From Microbispora amethystogenes (lineage in GTDB: Bacteria > Actinomycetota > Actinomycetes > Streptosporangiales > Streptosporangiaceae): a DNA stretch of 64,000 bases. The stretch covers positions 1-64,000 of the forward strand of contig NZ_BOOB01000039.1 in NCBI RefSeq assembly GCF_016863015.1, given 5' to 3'. Both the position numbers and the translations under genes were made by a program. Positions 48,923-57,297 of the stretch are shown here, one piece after another (the first letter of the stretch is position 1; each line of letters opens with the position of its first letter). The notes beneath the pieces were generated by a model that had not been told where the DNA came from, did no database searches, and saw nothing but the letters and a program-made list of their open reading frames with translations.

Positions 48923-49266
48923 AAACCGGGGAGCGCGAGCAACCATTGGGGACGTGACCGGCGTCTTTCAGGGTGACTGGGACCCGCTTCGGGGGGTTGC
49001 GGGCCCAGTCGCCGTGATGAGGACAGGGCTCCATCTCGGGGGGAGCCCTGCCATCCGGACCGGCTCGACCCTGCCGGTCGGCCCCCGGGGCGCCGCGCTT
49101 ACGCCGCGCTCCGGGGGCTTCGGCGTCCCGGCGGGTCCCTGTGGGTCCCGGTGGCTCGCGGCGGGTTCCGGTGGGAGGAATCGAAGTCGCGTCGCGGGTG
49201 TTGTCATGAGTAAGCTTGTGTTGCCGGGCTCTCGGGTCCGGCTCTCAGCCTGAGAGATCTCGACCA
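48923..49266 (+). other. Non-coding region upstream of ssrA
   Basis: About 340 bases with GC-rich inverted segments (for example around 49085-49150) and no convincing ORF. It should hold the ssrA promoter, since tmRNA is normally expressed from its own strong promoter, but I cannot name a clear -35/-10 pair. Confidence 0.4.
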
Positions 49267-49653
49267 GGGGGTGACCGGTTTCGACTTCGGCATTGCAAGT
49301 CAGGGGAAGCGGGTCGGGGACTGCGGACATAACCCCGTCAACACTGTGACCGCGACAATTAAGTGCCAATAAGAAGAGCACTGAGGTGAGCCAGGCTTCC
49401 CTGGCTCTCGCCGCCTAAGCAGCAGCGAAAAACCTCTGTCAGCCCGGGAGTGCCTCCGGCCCGGAACTGACATCGCTAGGAGGCTCAACCGTCCGACCCG
49501 GTCACGGGGCCGTACGGGAAACCAAACAGTGACTGAGCCCGTCGGCGACACGCCTGTGTGATCGCCGGGGCTGAGAAAAGCGCAACAGGCTGCACCCGGA
49601 GAAGTCCTGTCTTGGTGTTGAAGGACGCGGGTTCGATTCCCGCCACCTCCACC
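49267..49653 (+). ncRNA. ssrA: tmRNA (ssrA)
   Basis: The 5' end GGGGGTG (49267-49273) pairs with CACCTCC (49644-49650) as a tRNA-like acceptor stem with one G-U pair. Next is ACCGGTTTCGACTTCGG, the conserved tmRNA 5' region. The T-arm GGGTTCGATTCCC is at 49630-49642. The resume codon GCC at 49365 opens a tag reading ANKKSTEVSQASLALAA, ending at TAA 49416-49418, with the ALAA degradation signal. The 3' end reads ACC in the genome, followed by G, so the final A of CCA must be added after transcription. It rescues stalled ribosomes together with the SmpB encoded upstream. Confidence 0.95.
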
Positions 49654-49659
49654 GGACGT

Positions 49660-49702
49660 GAAGGCCCACGCGGGCGAGCGGATGCTCGCTCCGTGGGCCT
49701 TC
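49660..49702 (+). terminator. ssrA terminator hairpin
   Basis: GAAGGCCCACG (49660-49670) pairs with CGTGGGCCTTC (49692-49702), an 11-bp perfect stem. An inner stem, GCGAGC-GGAT-GCTCGC (49674-49689), stacks on it. The outer stem is followed by GTGTTGTC without a long T-run, a usual actinobacterial form. Confidence 0.85.
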
Positions 49703-49826
49703 GTGTTGTCTGGACCTCTCCGTGATGGCCGGCCTAGTTTCGGGCGGCCGAATTGCCGCCCGGAGTATCCGGATGGTAACGGTTAGTGCCGATCGGCCGT
49801 GCCGTCCGCCGGGAGATCGCCATCAT

Positions 49827-51953
49827 GTGCGGGTGAACCGGCGCAGATCGTGGATCGTGCTCCCTGCCGCCGCGCTCTGCGTGGCCGCCCTGGGCGCGGC
49901 CGTCGTCGTGGTGTTCAGAGCCGTGTCCGCGACGGATTCGCCGAACGTCGCCGACGCGGTGGCGGTCGCGCTGGCCGCGGTGACCTCCGGGGTGGCGCTG
50001 CTGGGATGGGCGCGGAACCGGGCCGCGCCCCGCGTGACCCTTCCCGACCAGGTGTCCGCGGCCAAGGACACGCTCACCGCCCTGGTGCGCGACGCGTGGC
50101 GGGGCGAATCGATGATCCGGGGGCTGGAGCCCGACCCGATTCCGGTGGTCTGGCAGCTCACCGACGACACCGGCCTGCTGCATCACCGGCACCTGATCGG
50201 CGAGGGGAGGCTGGAAGGCGTCGGCAACGCCGTCGCCGAGCTGGCCAGGGACTTTCTCAAGCTCCGGCGGCGTCGTCTGGTGATCACCGGCGGCCCCGGC
50301 GCCGGGAAGACCACCCTGGCCATCCAGCTCCTGCTCGAACTGACGGGGAAGGAGCGCGACCCGTCCGATCCCGTACCGGTGCTGCTGTCGCTGTCGAGCT
50401 GGGACCCCGCGGCCGAGGACCTGCGCTCCTGGCTGACCCGGAGCCTGGAGCGTGGCTATGAGGCCCTGGGCTCGGCGGAGTTCGGCTCCGGGGTCGCCCG
50501 CGAACTCGTCAGGGGCGGCCACATCCTGCCCGTCATGGACGGCCTGGACGAGTTGCCCCGCCCGCACCGGGCCGCGATCGTCAGGGCGCTCAACGCCTCT
50601 CTGGACGCGGCCGAGTCCTATATCCTCACCAGCCGTACGGAGGAACTGGCCGAGGCCGTCGAGGACGCGAAGCAGCCGTTGCCGTCCGCGGCCGTCATCG
50701 CGCCGGCGCCGCTCACCCCGGCCGACGCCGAAGGGTACCTGCGCACCTGCCTACCGCCGGAGCCCGGCCCGGTCTGGGAGAACGTCCTGGAGGGCCTGCG
50801 TACCGGAGAGCTGGGAGGGCTGTCACAGCTGACGGCCACCCCTCTCGGCGTGTGGCTCCTGCGTGCCGTCTACATCGATCCCCATGCCGATCCGGCCCCG
50901 CTGGCCGGGCTGCTGGGGCAGGACCAGGAGGAACTGCGGGGCCACCTGTGGGACGGCCTGATCCCGGTGCTTCTCGCCGCCCGTTCGCCCGGTGCGTCGC
51001 CGACCGGCCGGACCGGGCCGCCCGAGCTGACGCCGAGGCATGGCTGGGACGCCGGCGAGACGCGCCGCCACCTGAGCTATCTGGCCCGTCTGCTCTCCAG
51101 GAACGGCACCCGCGACCTGGCCTGGTGGCGCCTGGGCGAGCTGGTGCTCGGAGCCGACGAGCGCAGGCGTGCGGCGACCACCGCCTGCCTGGTCGTCGGC
51201 GGGATCTTCGGCACGGTCGCCACGATCGCGGGTGAGATTCATCCGCTGGTCGCCCTTCCGACGGGCTTCGCCGCGGGATTCGGGGTGCTGACGGCCACCC
51301 TGCGCGGGTTCACCGGGACACCCGGCCGGGTCAGCGTCGAGTTCCGCGGCAGGGTGCGGGATCTGGCCCAGCAGATCACGATCGTGCTCCTGCTCAGGAT
51401 CCTGATCGGGATGGTCAGCGTCTCCGGGGCGGCGCTCGTCGCGAAGGCGGAGCCCGGACTCGCGATCAAGGCCGGGTTCTGGGCGGGTTTCGCGCTCGGG
51501 CCGGGCCTCGTGCTCATCCGGTGGATGCAGCAGCCCACTCCTCTCACGGCGGCGACCACGCCGTACCACGCCTGGCGGGCGAGCCGTGCTCTCGCGATCC
51601 TGTGCGGCGTGGTGCCGGGAGTCGGGGGCGGGGTGGTCACCGGACTGGTGGGTGGGCTGGCGAACGGACCCTGGTTCGGGATCAAGCTCGGCGTGCTGTC
51701 CGGCGCCTTCCTGGCGCTCGAGCTCGGGCTCACCATGCTCCGCCACAGCGTGTGGCCCGCGTACCTGATCACCGTCCGTCACCTGGCAGAGCAGGGGAAG
51801 TGCCCGAAGGACCTGATGGACTTCCTGGACGACGCGCACCGGCTGGGACTGCTGCGGGTGGTCGGTCCGGTCTACCAGTTCCGCCACGCCGACCTGCAGG
51901 ACCACCTCGCCGCCGGTACGCGGCTGACCGCGCGGCCGCGTCAGGAGGCCTGA
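49827..51953 (+). CDS. NACHT-family NTPase with transmembrane domains
   Basis: About 708 residues from GTG 49827 (GTG 49833 is an alternative; the frame upstream is unsupported). Two N-terminal transmembrane segments (WIVLPAAALCVAALGAAVVVV, AVAVALAAVTSGVALLGWA). The NACHT domain has Walker A GGPGAGKTT (about 155-163), Walker B LPVMDGLDEL (about 234-243) and a STAND-like YILTSRTEEL sensor. The C-terminal third has about six more transmembrane helices in place of the usual repeat sensor, then a short cytoplasmic end (DLQDHLAAGTRL). NACHT proteins are signalling NTPases, many in phage defence. Inserted just after ssrA, a common hotspot. No effector gene is adjacent. Confidence 0.8.
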   Translation: MRVNRRRSWIVLPAAALCVAALGAAVVVVFRAVSATDSPNVADAVAVALAAVTSGVALLGWARNRAAPRVTLPDQVSAAKDTLTALVRDAWRGESMIRGLEPDPIPVVWQLTDDTGLLHHRHLIGEGRLEGVGNAVAELARDFLKLRRRRLVITGGPGAGKTTLAIQLLLELTGKERDPSDPVPVLLSLSSWDPAAEDLRSWLTRSLERGYEALGSAEFGSGVARELVRGGHILPVMDGLDELPRPHRAAIVRALNASLDAAESYILTSRTEELAEAVEDAKQPLPSAAVIAPAPLTPADAEGYLRTCLPPEPGPVWENVLEGLRTGELGGLSQLTATPLGVWLLRAVYIDPHADPAPLAGLLGQDQEELRGHLWDGLIPVLLAARSPGASPTGRTGPPELTPRHGWDAGETRRHLSYLARLLSRNGTRDLAWWRLGELVLGADERRRAATTACLVVGGIFGTVATIAGEIHPLVALPTGFAAGFGVLTATLRGFTGTPGRVSVEFRGRVRDLAQQITIVLLLRILIGMVSVSGAALVAKAEPGLAIKAGFWAGFALGPGLVLIRWMQQPTPLTAATTPYHAWRASRALAILCGVVPGVGGGVVTGLVGGLANGPWFGIKLGVLSGAFLALELGLTMLRHSVWPAYLITVRHLAEQGKCPKDLMDFLDDAHRLGLLRVVGPVYQFRHADLQDHLAAGTRLTARPRQEA

Positions 51954-52015
51954 CCGAGCCGGTCCCACCTTCTCGATCTCTGCCGGGCTGCACCAGCGTG
52001 CACCGGTGGGTCACC

Positions 52016-52030
52016 TAGAGTCGTGGCGTG
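52016..52030 (+). promoter_or_regulatory. Leaderless promoter of the UTRA gene
   Basis: TAGAGT (52016-52021) lies exactly six bases before the start GTG 52028, the TAnnnT-N6-start arrangement of leaderless actinobacterial genes. Confidence 0.55.
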
Positions 52031-52663
52031 CGTGGGCGGGAGTCCCGCGCCGGGAAGCAGGAGGGGCAGCGGGTGGGCGAGCAGTTGGGAGAGCGGGGCG
52101 TGGAGCCTGCGGGGGAGCCGCGGGTGGTGGTGCGAAGGTCGCTGCCGTCACAGCCGGCCGTACGGGCCTCGGCCTCGCTGTTCCTGACCGAGGCGGAGCG
52201 GCAGGGGGTGCGGGCCGGCCGCACGATGCTGTACGTCGGGCCCGAGCCCGCGCCGGGGCACGTGGCGGAGGGACTGCGGGTCGAGCCCGGGACGCCGGTG
52301 CTGGCCCGGCGCAAGCTGCTGCTCGCCGACGAGGTGCCGGTGCGGGTGGCCACCAGTTTCCTGCGGCTTGACCTGTTCGGGGGGACGGCGCTGGTCGAGC
52401 CCGGTTTCCTGCGCCCCAGTCTCCAGGCGGCGATCGAGGCCCTGGGACACCGCTTCGGCCGGGCGGAGGAACATCTGATCGCCCGGCCACCGGAAGGGGA
52501 GGAAGCGGTCACGCTCGATCTCGGCCCCGGCGAGTGGGTGGTCCAGATTGTGCGGGCCGCCTACTCGGCCGACGATCTCCCGATCCACGTGCTGGAGACC
52601 GTCTGCGCGGCCTCTCGCCACATCTTCGAGATCACTCAGGTGAGCGGCGCCGACGAGTTCTGA
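52028..52663 (+). CDS. UTRA-domain protein without a DNA-binding domain
   Basis: A 211-residue protein. Residues about 65-205 are the UTRA ligand domain of GntR/HutC regulators: GLRVEPGTPVLARRKLLLADEVPVRVATSFLRLDL, ALGHRFGRAEEHLIARPPEGEE and DDLPIHVLETVCAASRHIFEI. The N-terminal winged helix expected before it is absent; instead there is a Gly/Arg/Glu-rich stretch. It cannot bind DNA as a canonical GntR, unless the start is wrong, but no HTH is seen upstream in any frame. The 3' end overlaps the convergent deaminase gene by 28 bases. Confidence 0.75.
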   Translation: MRGRESRAGKQEGQRVGEQLGERGVEPAGEPRVVVRRSLPSQPAVRASASLFLTEAERQGVRAGRTMLYVGPEPAPGHVAEGLRVEPGTPVLARRKLLLADEVPVRVATSFLRLDLFGGTALVEPGFLRPSLQAAIEALGHRFGRAEEHLIARPPEGEEAVTLDLGPGEWVVQIVRAAYSADDLPIHVLETVCAASRHIFEITQVSGADEF

Positions 52664-53676
52664 GCCACATAGGCGTCGATGTCCCTGAGCAGGGCGCGCT
52701 TGCCCGCGGCGTCGAAGAAGGACGCCCGGACGGCCGTGCGCGCCAGGTCGGCCACGCCGTCGGCGTCCAGCGAGAGCAGTTCGGCCGCGACGGCGTACTC
52801 CCGGTTGAGATCGGTGCCGAACATGGGCGGGTCGTCGGTGTTGACCGTGACCGGCACCCCGGCCGCGACCAGTGCGGGCAGCGGGTGCTCCGCCAGGTCG
52901 GGCACGGCCCCCGTCCGGACGTTGGAGGTGGGGCAGACGTCCAGCGTGATGTTGTGCTCGGCCAGGTGCTCCAGCAGCGCCGGGTCCTGCACGCTGTGGA
53001 TGCCGTGCTCGATCCGCTCCGCGCCGAGATCCCGTATGGCGTCCCAGACGCACTGGGCGTCGGTGACCTCTCCGGCGTGCGGCACCGAACGGAGCCCGGC
53101 GGCGCGGGCCGCGGCGAAGTGCGGTGCGAACCATGCCCTGGGTACGCCCGCTTCCGCGCCGCCGAGCCCGAAGCTGACCAGCCCGTCCGGCCGCTGGTCG
53201 AGCGCGATGGAGAGCGTCTCGTCGGCGGGCGGCCCCGGGATGCCGGGGATGTCGAAGCACCAGCGCAGCACGGTGCCGAAGTCCGTCTCGGCCCGTCGCC
53301 TGGCGTCCTCGATCACCTCACAGATCTCCTCGGGCGCGAAGCCCCGGGCCAGGTGGGAGTGCGGGGTGACGGTGACCTCGGCGTACCGCACCTGCTGGGC
53401 GGCCAGGTCGCCGCCGACGCCGTGGATGAGCGTCCACAGGTCCTCGGGCTTCCTGATGAGGTCCACGACCTGCAGATAGACCTGGAGGAAATGAGCGAAG
53501 TCGCGGAAGTCGTAGAACTTCTCGACCAGGGCCGGATCGGCGGGTACGGGCGTCGAGCCTTCGTAGCGCGCCGCGAGGTCGGCCACGATGTGCGGTGACG
53601 CCGCGCCGACGTGGTGAACGTGCAGCTCTGCCTTGGGCAGACCGGCGATGAACCGGGTCAGTTCGGGGGAGATCAC
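52636..53676 (-). CDS. Adenosine deaminase family enzyme
   Basis: A 346-residue TIM-barrel metal hydrolase. Metal and active-site motifs: KAELHVHHVGAASP (first histidines), SVPHAGEVTD, GAERIEHGIHSVQDP, LDVCPTSNVRTG and TVNTDDPPMFGTDL. The barrel and the TDDP motif fit adenosine deaminase. Actinobacterial members with HVHHVG in place of HxHLxGs include enzymes annotated as aminodeoxyfutalosine deaminase of menaquinone synthesis, which is a real alternative. The neighbours do not decide it. Confidence 0.85.
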   Translation of the reverse strand: MISPELTRFIAGLPKAELHVHHVGAASPHIVADLAARYEGSTPVPADPALVEKFYDFRDFAHFLQVYLQVVDLIRKPEDLWTLIHGVGGDLAAQQVRYAEVTVTPHSHLARGFAPEEICEVIEDARRRAETDFGTVLRWCFDIPGIPGPPADETLSIALDQRPDGLVSFGLGGAEAGVPRAWFAPHFAAARAAGLRSVPHAGEVTDAQCVWDAIRDLGAERIEHGIHSVQDPALLEHLAEHNITLDVCPTSNVRTGAVPDLAEHPLPALVAAGVPVTVNTDDPPMFGTDLNREYAVAAELLSLDADGVADLARTAVRASFFDAAGKRALLRDIDAYVAQNSSAPLT

Positions 53677-53783
53677 GCCCCGACCGTAACAACCGCATGG
53701 AGGCCCGCTCCAAGCGATTTCGCGCTATCTCACACCACTTTGTCAGGATCGCGGCTTAGTTGCGGCTTGTTTGGGGTTGCGGC

Positions 53784-54866
53784 TTACTGCCCGGCGGGCA
53801 GTTCGCTGAGGACGGCCGAGACCGTGCTCCTGGTGCCGTCCGGGTGCAGGATCTCGACCCGCGCGCTGTCTCCCGGCCGGAGCGTGGCCATGATCTGCGA
53901 CAGTGCGGTGGCGGTGGGGGTCCCGGTGCCGTTGACCCGCACAATCACGTCGCCGGGGCGGATGCCCGCCTTGTCCGCGCCGCCTCCGGGGGCCACCGAG
54001 CCGACCACCACGCCGATCGGGTCGCCGTTCGCGTCGACCGCGGTGCCGACCCGTACGCCGAGGGCGGCCCGGCGGGTGTTGACGACCCGGCCGTACCGGA
54101 TGATCTGGCGGGCCACGTCGGTCGCGGTGTCGCTCGGGATCGCGAAGCCGAGGCCGGGCGCGGCGCCCTGCTCGGGATCGACGGCGGCCAGTGTCGGGAT
54201 GCCGATGACCTGACCGGACAGGTCGACCAGGGCGCCGCCGCTGTTGCCGGGGTTGATGGGCGCGGAGGTCTGCACCGCGTTGGTGATGGTCGCGGCCCCG
54301 CCGCCGGCGTGCCGCTCGCCCGTCACCGTGCGGCCGAGGGCCGACACGATGCCCTCGGTCACGCTGCCGGAGAAACCGAGGGGGTTGCCCATGGCCAGCA
54401 CGATCTGCCCGACCTTGAGGTTCGAGGAGCGGCCGAACGTCGCGGGCGTCATCCCGTGGGCGTCCTCCACACGGATCATCGCGAGGTCACCCTCTGGATA
54501 GCTGCTCACGAGCCGGGCCCTCCTGGACTTGCCACCGGTCGCCAGCGTCACCCGGAACTCCGTGGCATTGCCCACGACGTGGGCGTTCGTCAGGATGTGC
54601 CCCTCCGTGTCGTAGACGATGCCGGAGCCCAGCGCCTGCCCGGTGGTGATCTGCACGGTCGACGGAAGGACCTTCTTGATGACCTGCTCGTAGGCCGACT
54701 CGAGCGCGACCGCCCGCGTGGGCGCGAGCGGGGTGCTCGGCGTCGTCGTCCCCGCCGGAGGCGGGGTGGTCTCGATGCCGGGGGTCCGCGGCGCGCACCC
54801 TCCGACGACCAGCGCCGCCACGGTCGTGCCGGCGGCCGTACGGAGGACCTTCCGTGTGAGCTGCAT
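53784..54866 (-). CDS. HtrA/DegP-like serine protease lipoprotein with PDZ domain
   Basis: A 360-residue protein. Lipobox LVVGGC (Cys24), then a Thr/Pro linker. Trypsin-like protease with catalytic His96 (ILTNAHVV), Asp127 (EGDLAMI) and Ser209 (INPGNSGGAL). PDZ domain from about residue 255: GADKAGIRPGDVIVRVNGTGTPT. Anchored outside the cell membrane, it degrades or senses misfolded envelope proteins. Family length and motif order are normal. No adjacent regulator. Confidence 0.93.
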   Translation of the reverse strand: MQLTRKVLRTAAGTTVAALVVGGCAPRTPGIETTPPPAGTTTPSTPLAPTRAVALESAYEQVIKKVLPSTVQITTGQALGSGIVYDTEGHILTNAHVVGNATEFRVTLATGGKSRRARLVSSYPEGDLAMIRVEDAHGMTPATFGRSSNLKVGQIVLAMGNPLGFSGSVTEGIVSALGRTVTGERHAGGGAATITNAVQTSAPINPGNSGGALVDLSGQVIGIPTLAAVDPEQGAAPGLGFAIPSDTATDVARQIIRYGRVVNTRRAALGVRVGTAVDANGDPIGVVVGSVAPGGGADKAGIRPGDVIVRVNGTGTPTATALSQIMATLRPGDSARVEILHPDGTRSTVSAVLSELPAGQ

Positions 54867-54953
54867 AGCCCCTGTCTACCTGCGGCGATCGTGGTCGCAA
54901 GGCGGCGCGCCGCCGTCTTCGCAGGTCATGACCGGCCCCGGACCCGTCGGCGA

Positions 54954-54977
54954 ATATTCCTCTAGAATATGGTTCTA
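54954..54977 (+). promoter_or_regulatory. Overlapping palindromes in the acyl-CoA dehydrogenase promoter
   Basis: ATATTC-CTCTA-GAATAT (54954-54970) and TAGAA-TATGG-TTCTA (54963-54977) overlap. The second looks like the KstR-type TAGAAC-N2-GTTCTA operator of steroid catabolism but has one extra central base. They lie about 30 bases before the dehydrogenase start. Confidence 0.5.
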
Positions 54978-55002
54978 CGCGGCGTCAGGGCTGGAGGATC
55001 AC

Positions 55003-57270
55003 ATGGGGATCGGGCTGAACGAGGAGCACGAGGCGCTCCGCGAGTCGGTGTCCGGATGGGCCGAGCGGGCCGTTCCCGCCGACGTCGTACGGGGAGTGGT
55101 CAACGTCCTCGCCCAGTCAGGAGCACAGCCGGGAGCCCAGTCGGGCGCGGAGCCGGGCGCGAGTTCGGGCATGGAGGAGCGTCCCGCCTTCTGGCCCGCC
55201 CTCGCCGGTCAGGGGCTGCTCGGGCTGCACCTGCCGGAGGAGTACGGCGGCTCCGGGTACGGCCTGCTGGAAGCGGCGGTGGCGATAGAAGCCCTGTCGG
55301 AGCGGATGACGCCCGGCCCGATGGTGCCCACCATCCTGGCCAGTGGCGCGATCCTCGCCTCCGAGGCGAAGGCGCGGGCGGATCTGCTGCCGGGGCTCGC
55401 GGACGGGTCCCTGACCGGGGCACTGGCCCTCAACAGCGAGATCACCGGCGAGATCACCGGTGAGCGTGAGGACGGCGGGCTCAGGATCACCGGAACCGCC
55501 GCGCACGTCCTCGGCGCGGGGGTGGCCGACGTGCTGGTGCTCCCGGTGACCACGAACACCGGGGAGGAGTGGGTGGCGATCGACGCCGCCCAGGCGACGG
55601 TCACAGTGGTCCGCCCGCTCGACCTCACCCGCGGCGTGGCCATGGTCGAGGTGTCCGGCCTTGAGGTGCCCGCCGAGCGCGTGCTGACCGGCCTGACCAG
55701 GAACGAGGTGCTCGCCACGGCCGCGATCGTCCTCGGCGCGGACGCGGCGGGGGTGGCCGCCTGGTGCGTGGCCGCCGCGGCCGGCTATGCGAAGGTGCGG
55801 GTGCAGTTCGGCCGGCCGATCGGCCAGTTCCAGGGCGTCAAGCACAAGATCTCCCGGATGCTGGTGGCGCTGGAGCAGGCCCGCGCCACGGTCTGGGACG
55901 CCACCCGGGCCGAGGGCGCGGAACGCGACCACGCCGCCGCGATCGCGGCCGTCATGGCGCCCGACGCCGCCGTGCAGTGCGCCAGGGACGCGATCCAGAC
56001 CTTCGGCGGCATCGGCTACACGTTCGAGCACGACGCGCACCTGTACTACCGCCGCGCGCTGACGATCCGCGCGCTGCTCGGCGCCTCCTCCGAGTGGTCG
56101 GATCGGGTGGCCGCGCTGGCGCTGAAGGGCGTCACCCGGGAGATGGAGATCGACCTGCCCGAGGAGTCGCGGCCGTTGCGCGAGGCGATCCGCGAGGAAC
56201 TGGCCGGGATCGCCGCGCTGGAGGGCGCGGAGCAGAAGAGGGCCCTCGCGAAGGCCGGGTTCGTCATGCCGCACCTGCCCCGGCCCTGGGGTCGCGCGGC
56301 CTCCCCGCTGGAGCAGGTGCTCATCCACCAGGAGGTCAGGGCGGCCGGGATCAAGCCGCCGCAGATGATCATCGGTGCGTGGGTGGTGCCGTCGCTGGTC
56401 ACGTACGGCACGCCGGAGCAGCAGGAGCGCTTCCTGCCGCCCACGCTGAGCGGCGAGCTGGTCTGGTGCCAGCTGTTCTCCGAGCCCGAGGCGGGCTCCG
56501 ACCTCGCCTCGCTGCAGATGAAGGCGGAGAAGGTCGAGGGAGGCTGGCGGCTCAACGGCCAGAAGATCTGGACCTCGGTCGCGCACGTCGCCGAGTGGGG
56601 CATCTGCATCGCGAGGTCCGACACTTCCAAACCCAAGCACGACGGCATCACCTACTTCGTGGTGGACATGAAGGCGCCCGGCGTCACCGTGCGGCCGCTG
56701 ACCGAGATGACCGGGGAAAACCTGTTCAACGAGGTGTTCCTCGACGACGTCTTCGTCCCCGACGGGATGGTCGTCGGCGAGGTGAACAACGGCTGGCGGG
56801 TGGCCAGGAACACCTTGTCCAACGAGCGGGTCAGTCTGTCGTCCGGTTCGGGCGGCACCGGGGCGTCCGTACCCGACCTGCTCGGCCTGGCCGGCCGGCT
56901 CGGCCGCGAGCTCACCCCCGCCGAACGGCAGGCCCTCGCCGCGGTCGTCTGCGAGGCGCACTCCATCAACGCGCTGTCGCTGCGGGTGACCCTCAGGCAG
57001 CTCGCCGGCGAGGAGCCGGGCGCCGACGCCTCGGTGCGCAAGCTGCTGTCCACCGCGCACGCCCAGCACGTGTCGGAGGCCGCGGTCTCCCTGATCGGCC
57101 CGGCCGCCGTCACCGCCGCCGACTGGAAGCTCGGCGACGCCGGTTACTGGAACCGGGCCGTGCTCGCCACCCGCGCGATGACGATCTACGGTGGCACGAC
57201 CGAGGTGCAGCTGAACATCATCGCCGAGCGCCTGCTCGGCCTGCCCCGCGACCCCGAGCCGGGCAGGTAG
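55003..57270 (+). CDS. Fused two-domain acyl-CoA dehydrogenase (FadE34-like)
   Basis: A 755-residue protein; ATG 55003 has GGAGG five bases upstream. Two acyl-CoA dehydrogenase modules in one chain: residues about 1-375 (LHLPEEYGGSGYGLLE, FGRPIGQFQGVKHKI, QTFGGIGYTFEHDAHLYYRRA) and about 380-755 (GELVWCQLFSEPEAGSDLAS, NGQKIWTSVAHVAEWGI, YGGTTEVQLNIIAERLLG). The FAD-type WTS motif and GGxGYT motif are split between the halves, as in mycobacterial FadE34-type steroid side-chain dehydrogenases. An insertion of five tetrapeptide repeats lies near residues 37-56. Substrate unproven. Confidence 0.88.
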   Translation: MGIGLNEEHEALRESVSGWAERAVPADVVRGVVNVLAQSGAQPGAQSGAEPGASSGMEERPAFWPALAGQGLLGLHLPEEYGGSGYGLLEAAVAIEALSERMTPGPMVPTILASGAILASEAKARADLLPGLADGSLTGALALNSEITGEITGEREDGGLRITGTAAHVLGAGVADVLVLPVTTNTGEEWVAIDAAQATVTVVRPLDLTRGVAMVEVSGLEVPAERVLTGLTRNEVLATAAIVLGADAAGVAAWCVAAAAGYAKVRVQFGRPIGQFQGVKHKISRMLVALEQARATVWDATRAEGAERDHAAAIAAVMAPDAAVQCARDAIQTFGGIGYTFEHDAHLYYRRALTIRALLGASSEWSDRVAALALKGVTREMEIDLPEESRPLREAIREELAGIAALEGAEQKRALAKAGFVMPHLPRPWGRAASPLEQVLIHQEVRAAGIKPPQMIIGAWVVPSLVTYGTPEQQERFLPPTLSGELVWCQLFSEPEAGSDLASLQMKAEKVEGGWRLNGQKIWTSVAHVAEWGICIARSDTSKPKHDGITYFVVDMKAPGVTVRPLTEMTGENLFNEVFLDDVFVPDGMVVGEVNNGWRVARNTLSNERVSLSSGSGGTGASVPDLLGLAGRLGRELTPAERQALAAVVCEAHSINALSLRVTLRQLAGEEPGADASVRKLLSTAHAQHVSEAAVSLIGPAAVTAADWKLGDAGYWNRAVLATRAMTIYGGTTEVQLNIIAERLLGLPRDPEPGR
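55111..55170 (+). repeat. Five 12-bp in-frame units in the acyl-CoA dehydrogenase gene
   Basis: GCCCAGTCAGGA (55111), GCACAGCCGGGA, GCCCAGTCGGGC, GCGGAGCCGGGC, GCGAGTTCGGGC (to 55170) encode an A-[QES]-[SP]-G series. Confidence 0.85.
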
Positions 57271-57297
57271 CCGGGACTGCCGCTAGAACTGGGAGAC

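Noticed and set aside
45501-49034. A 1177-codon minus-strand frame across ftsX, smpB and the PBP-like gene
   Set aside because: Same cause: it mirrors the codon bias of three genes whose plus-strand products carry family motifs. No ribosome site or domain.
49644-49702. Integrase attachment site at the 3' end of ssrA
   Set aside because: The position is a usual hotspot, but no direct repeat of the ssrA 3' end or integrase gene was seen in the window, so an element boundary is not supported.
54718-55002. Longer start of the acyl-CoA dehydrogenase
   Set aside because: The upstream part overlaps the divergent HtrA gene and its promoter; ATG 55003 has GGAGG five bases upstream.
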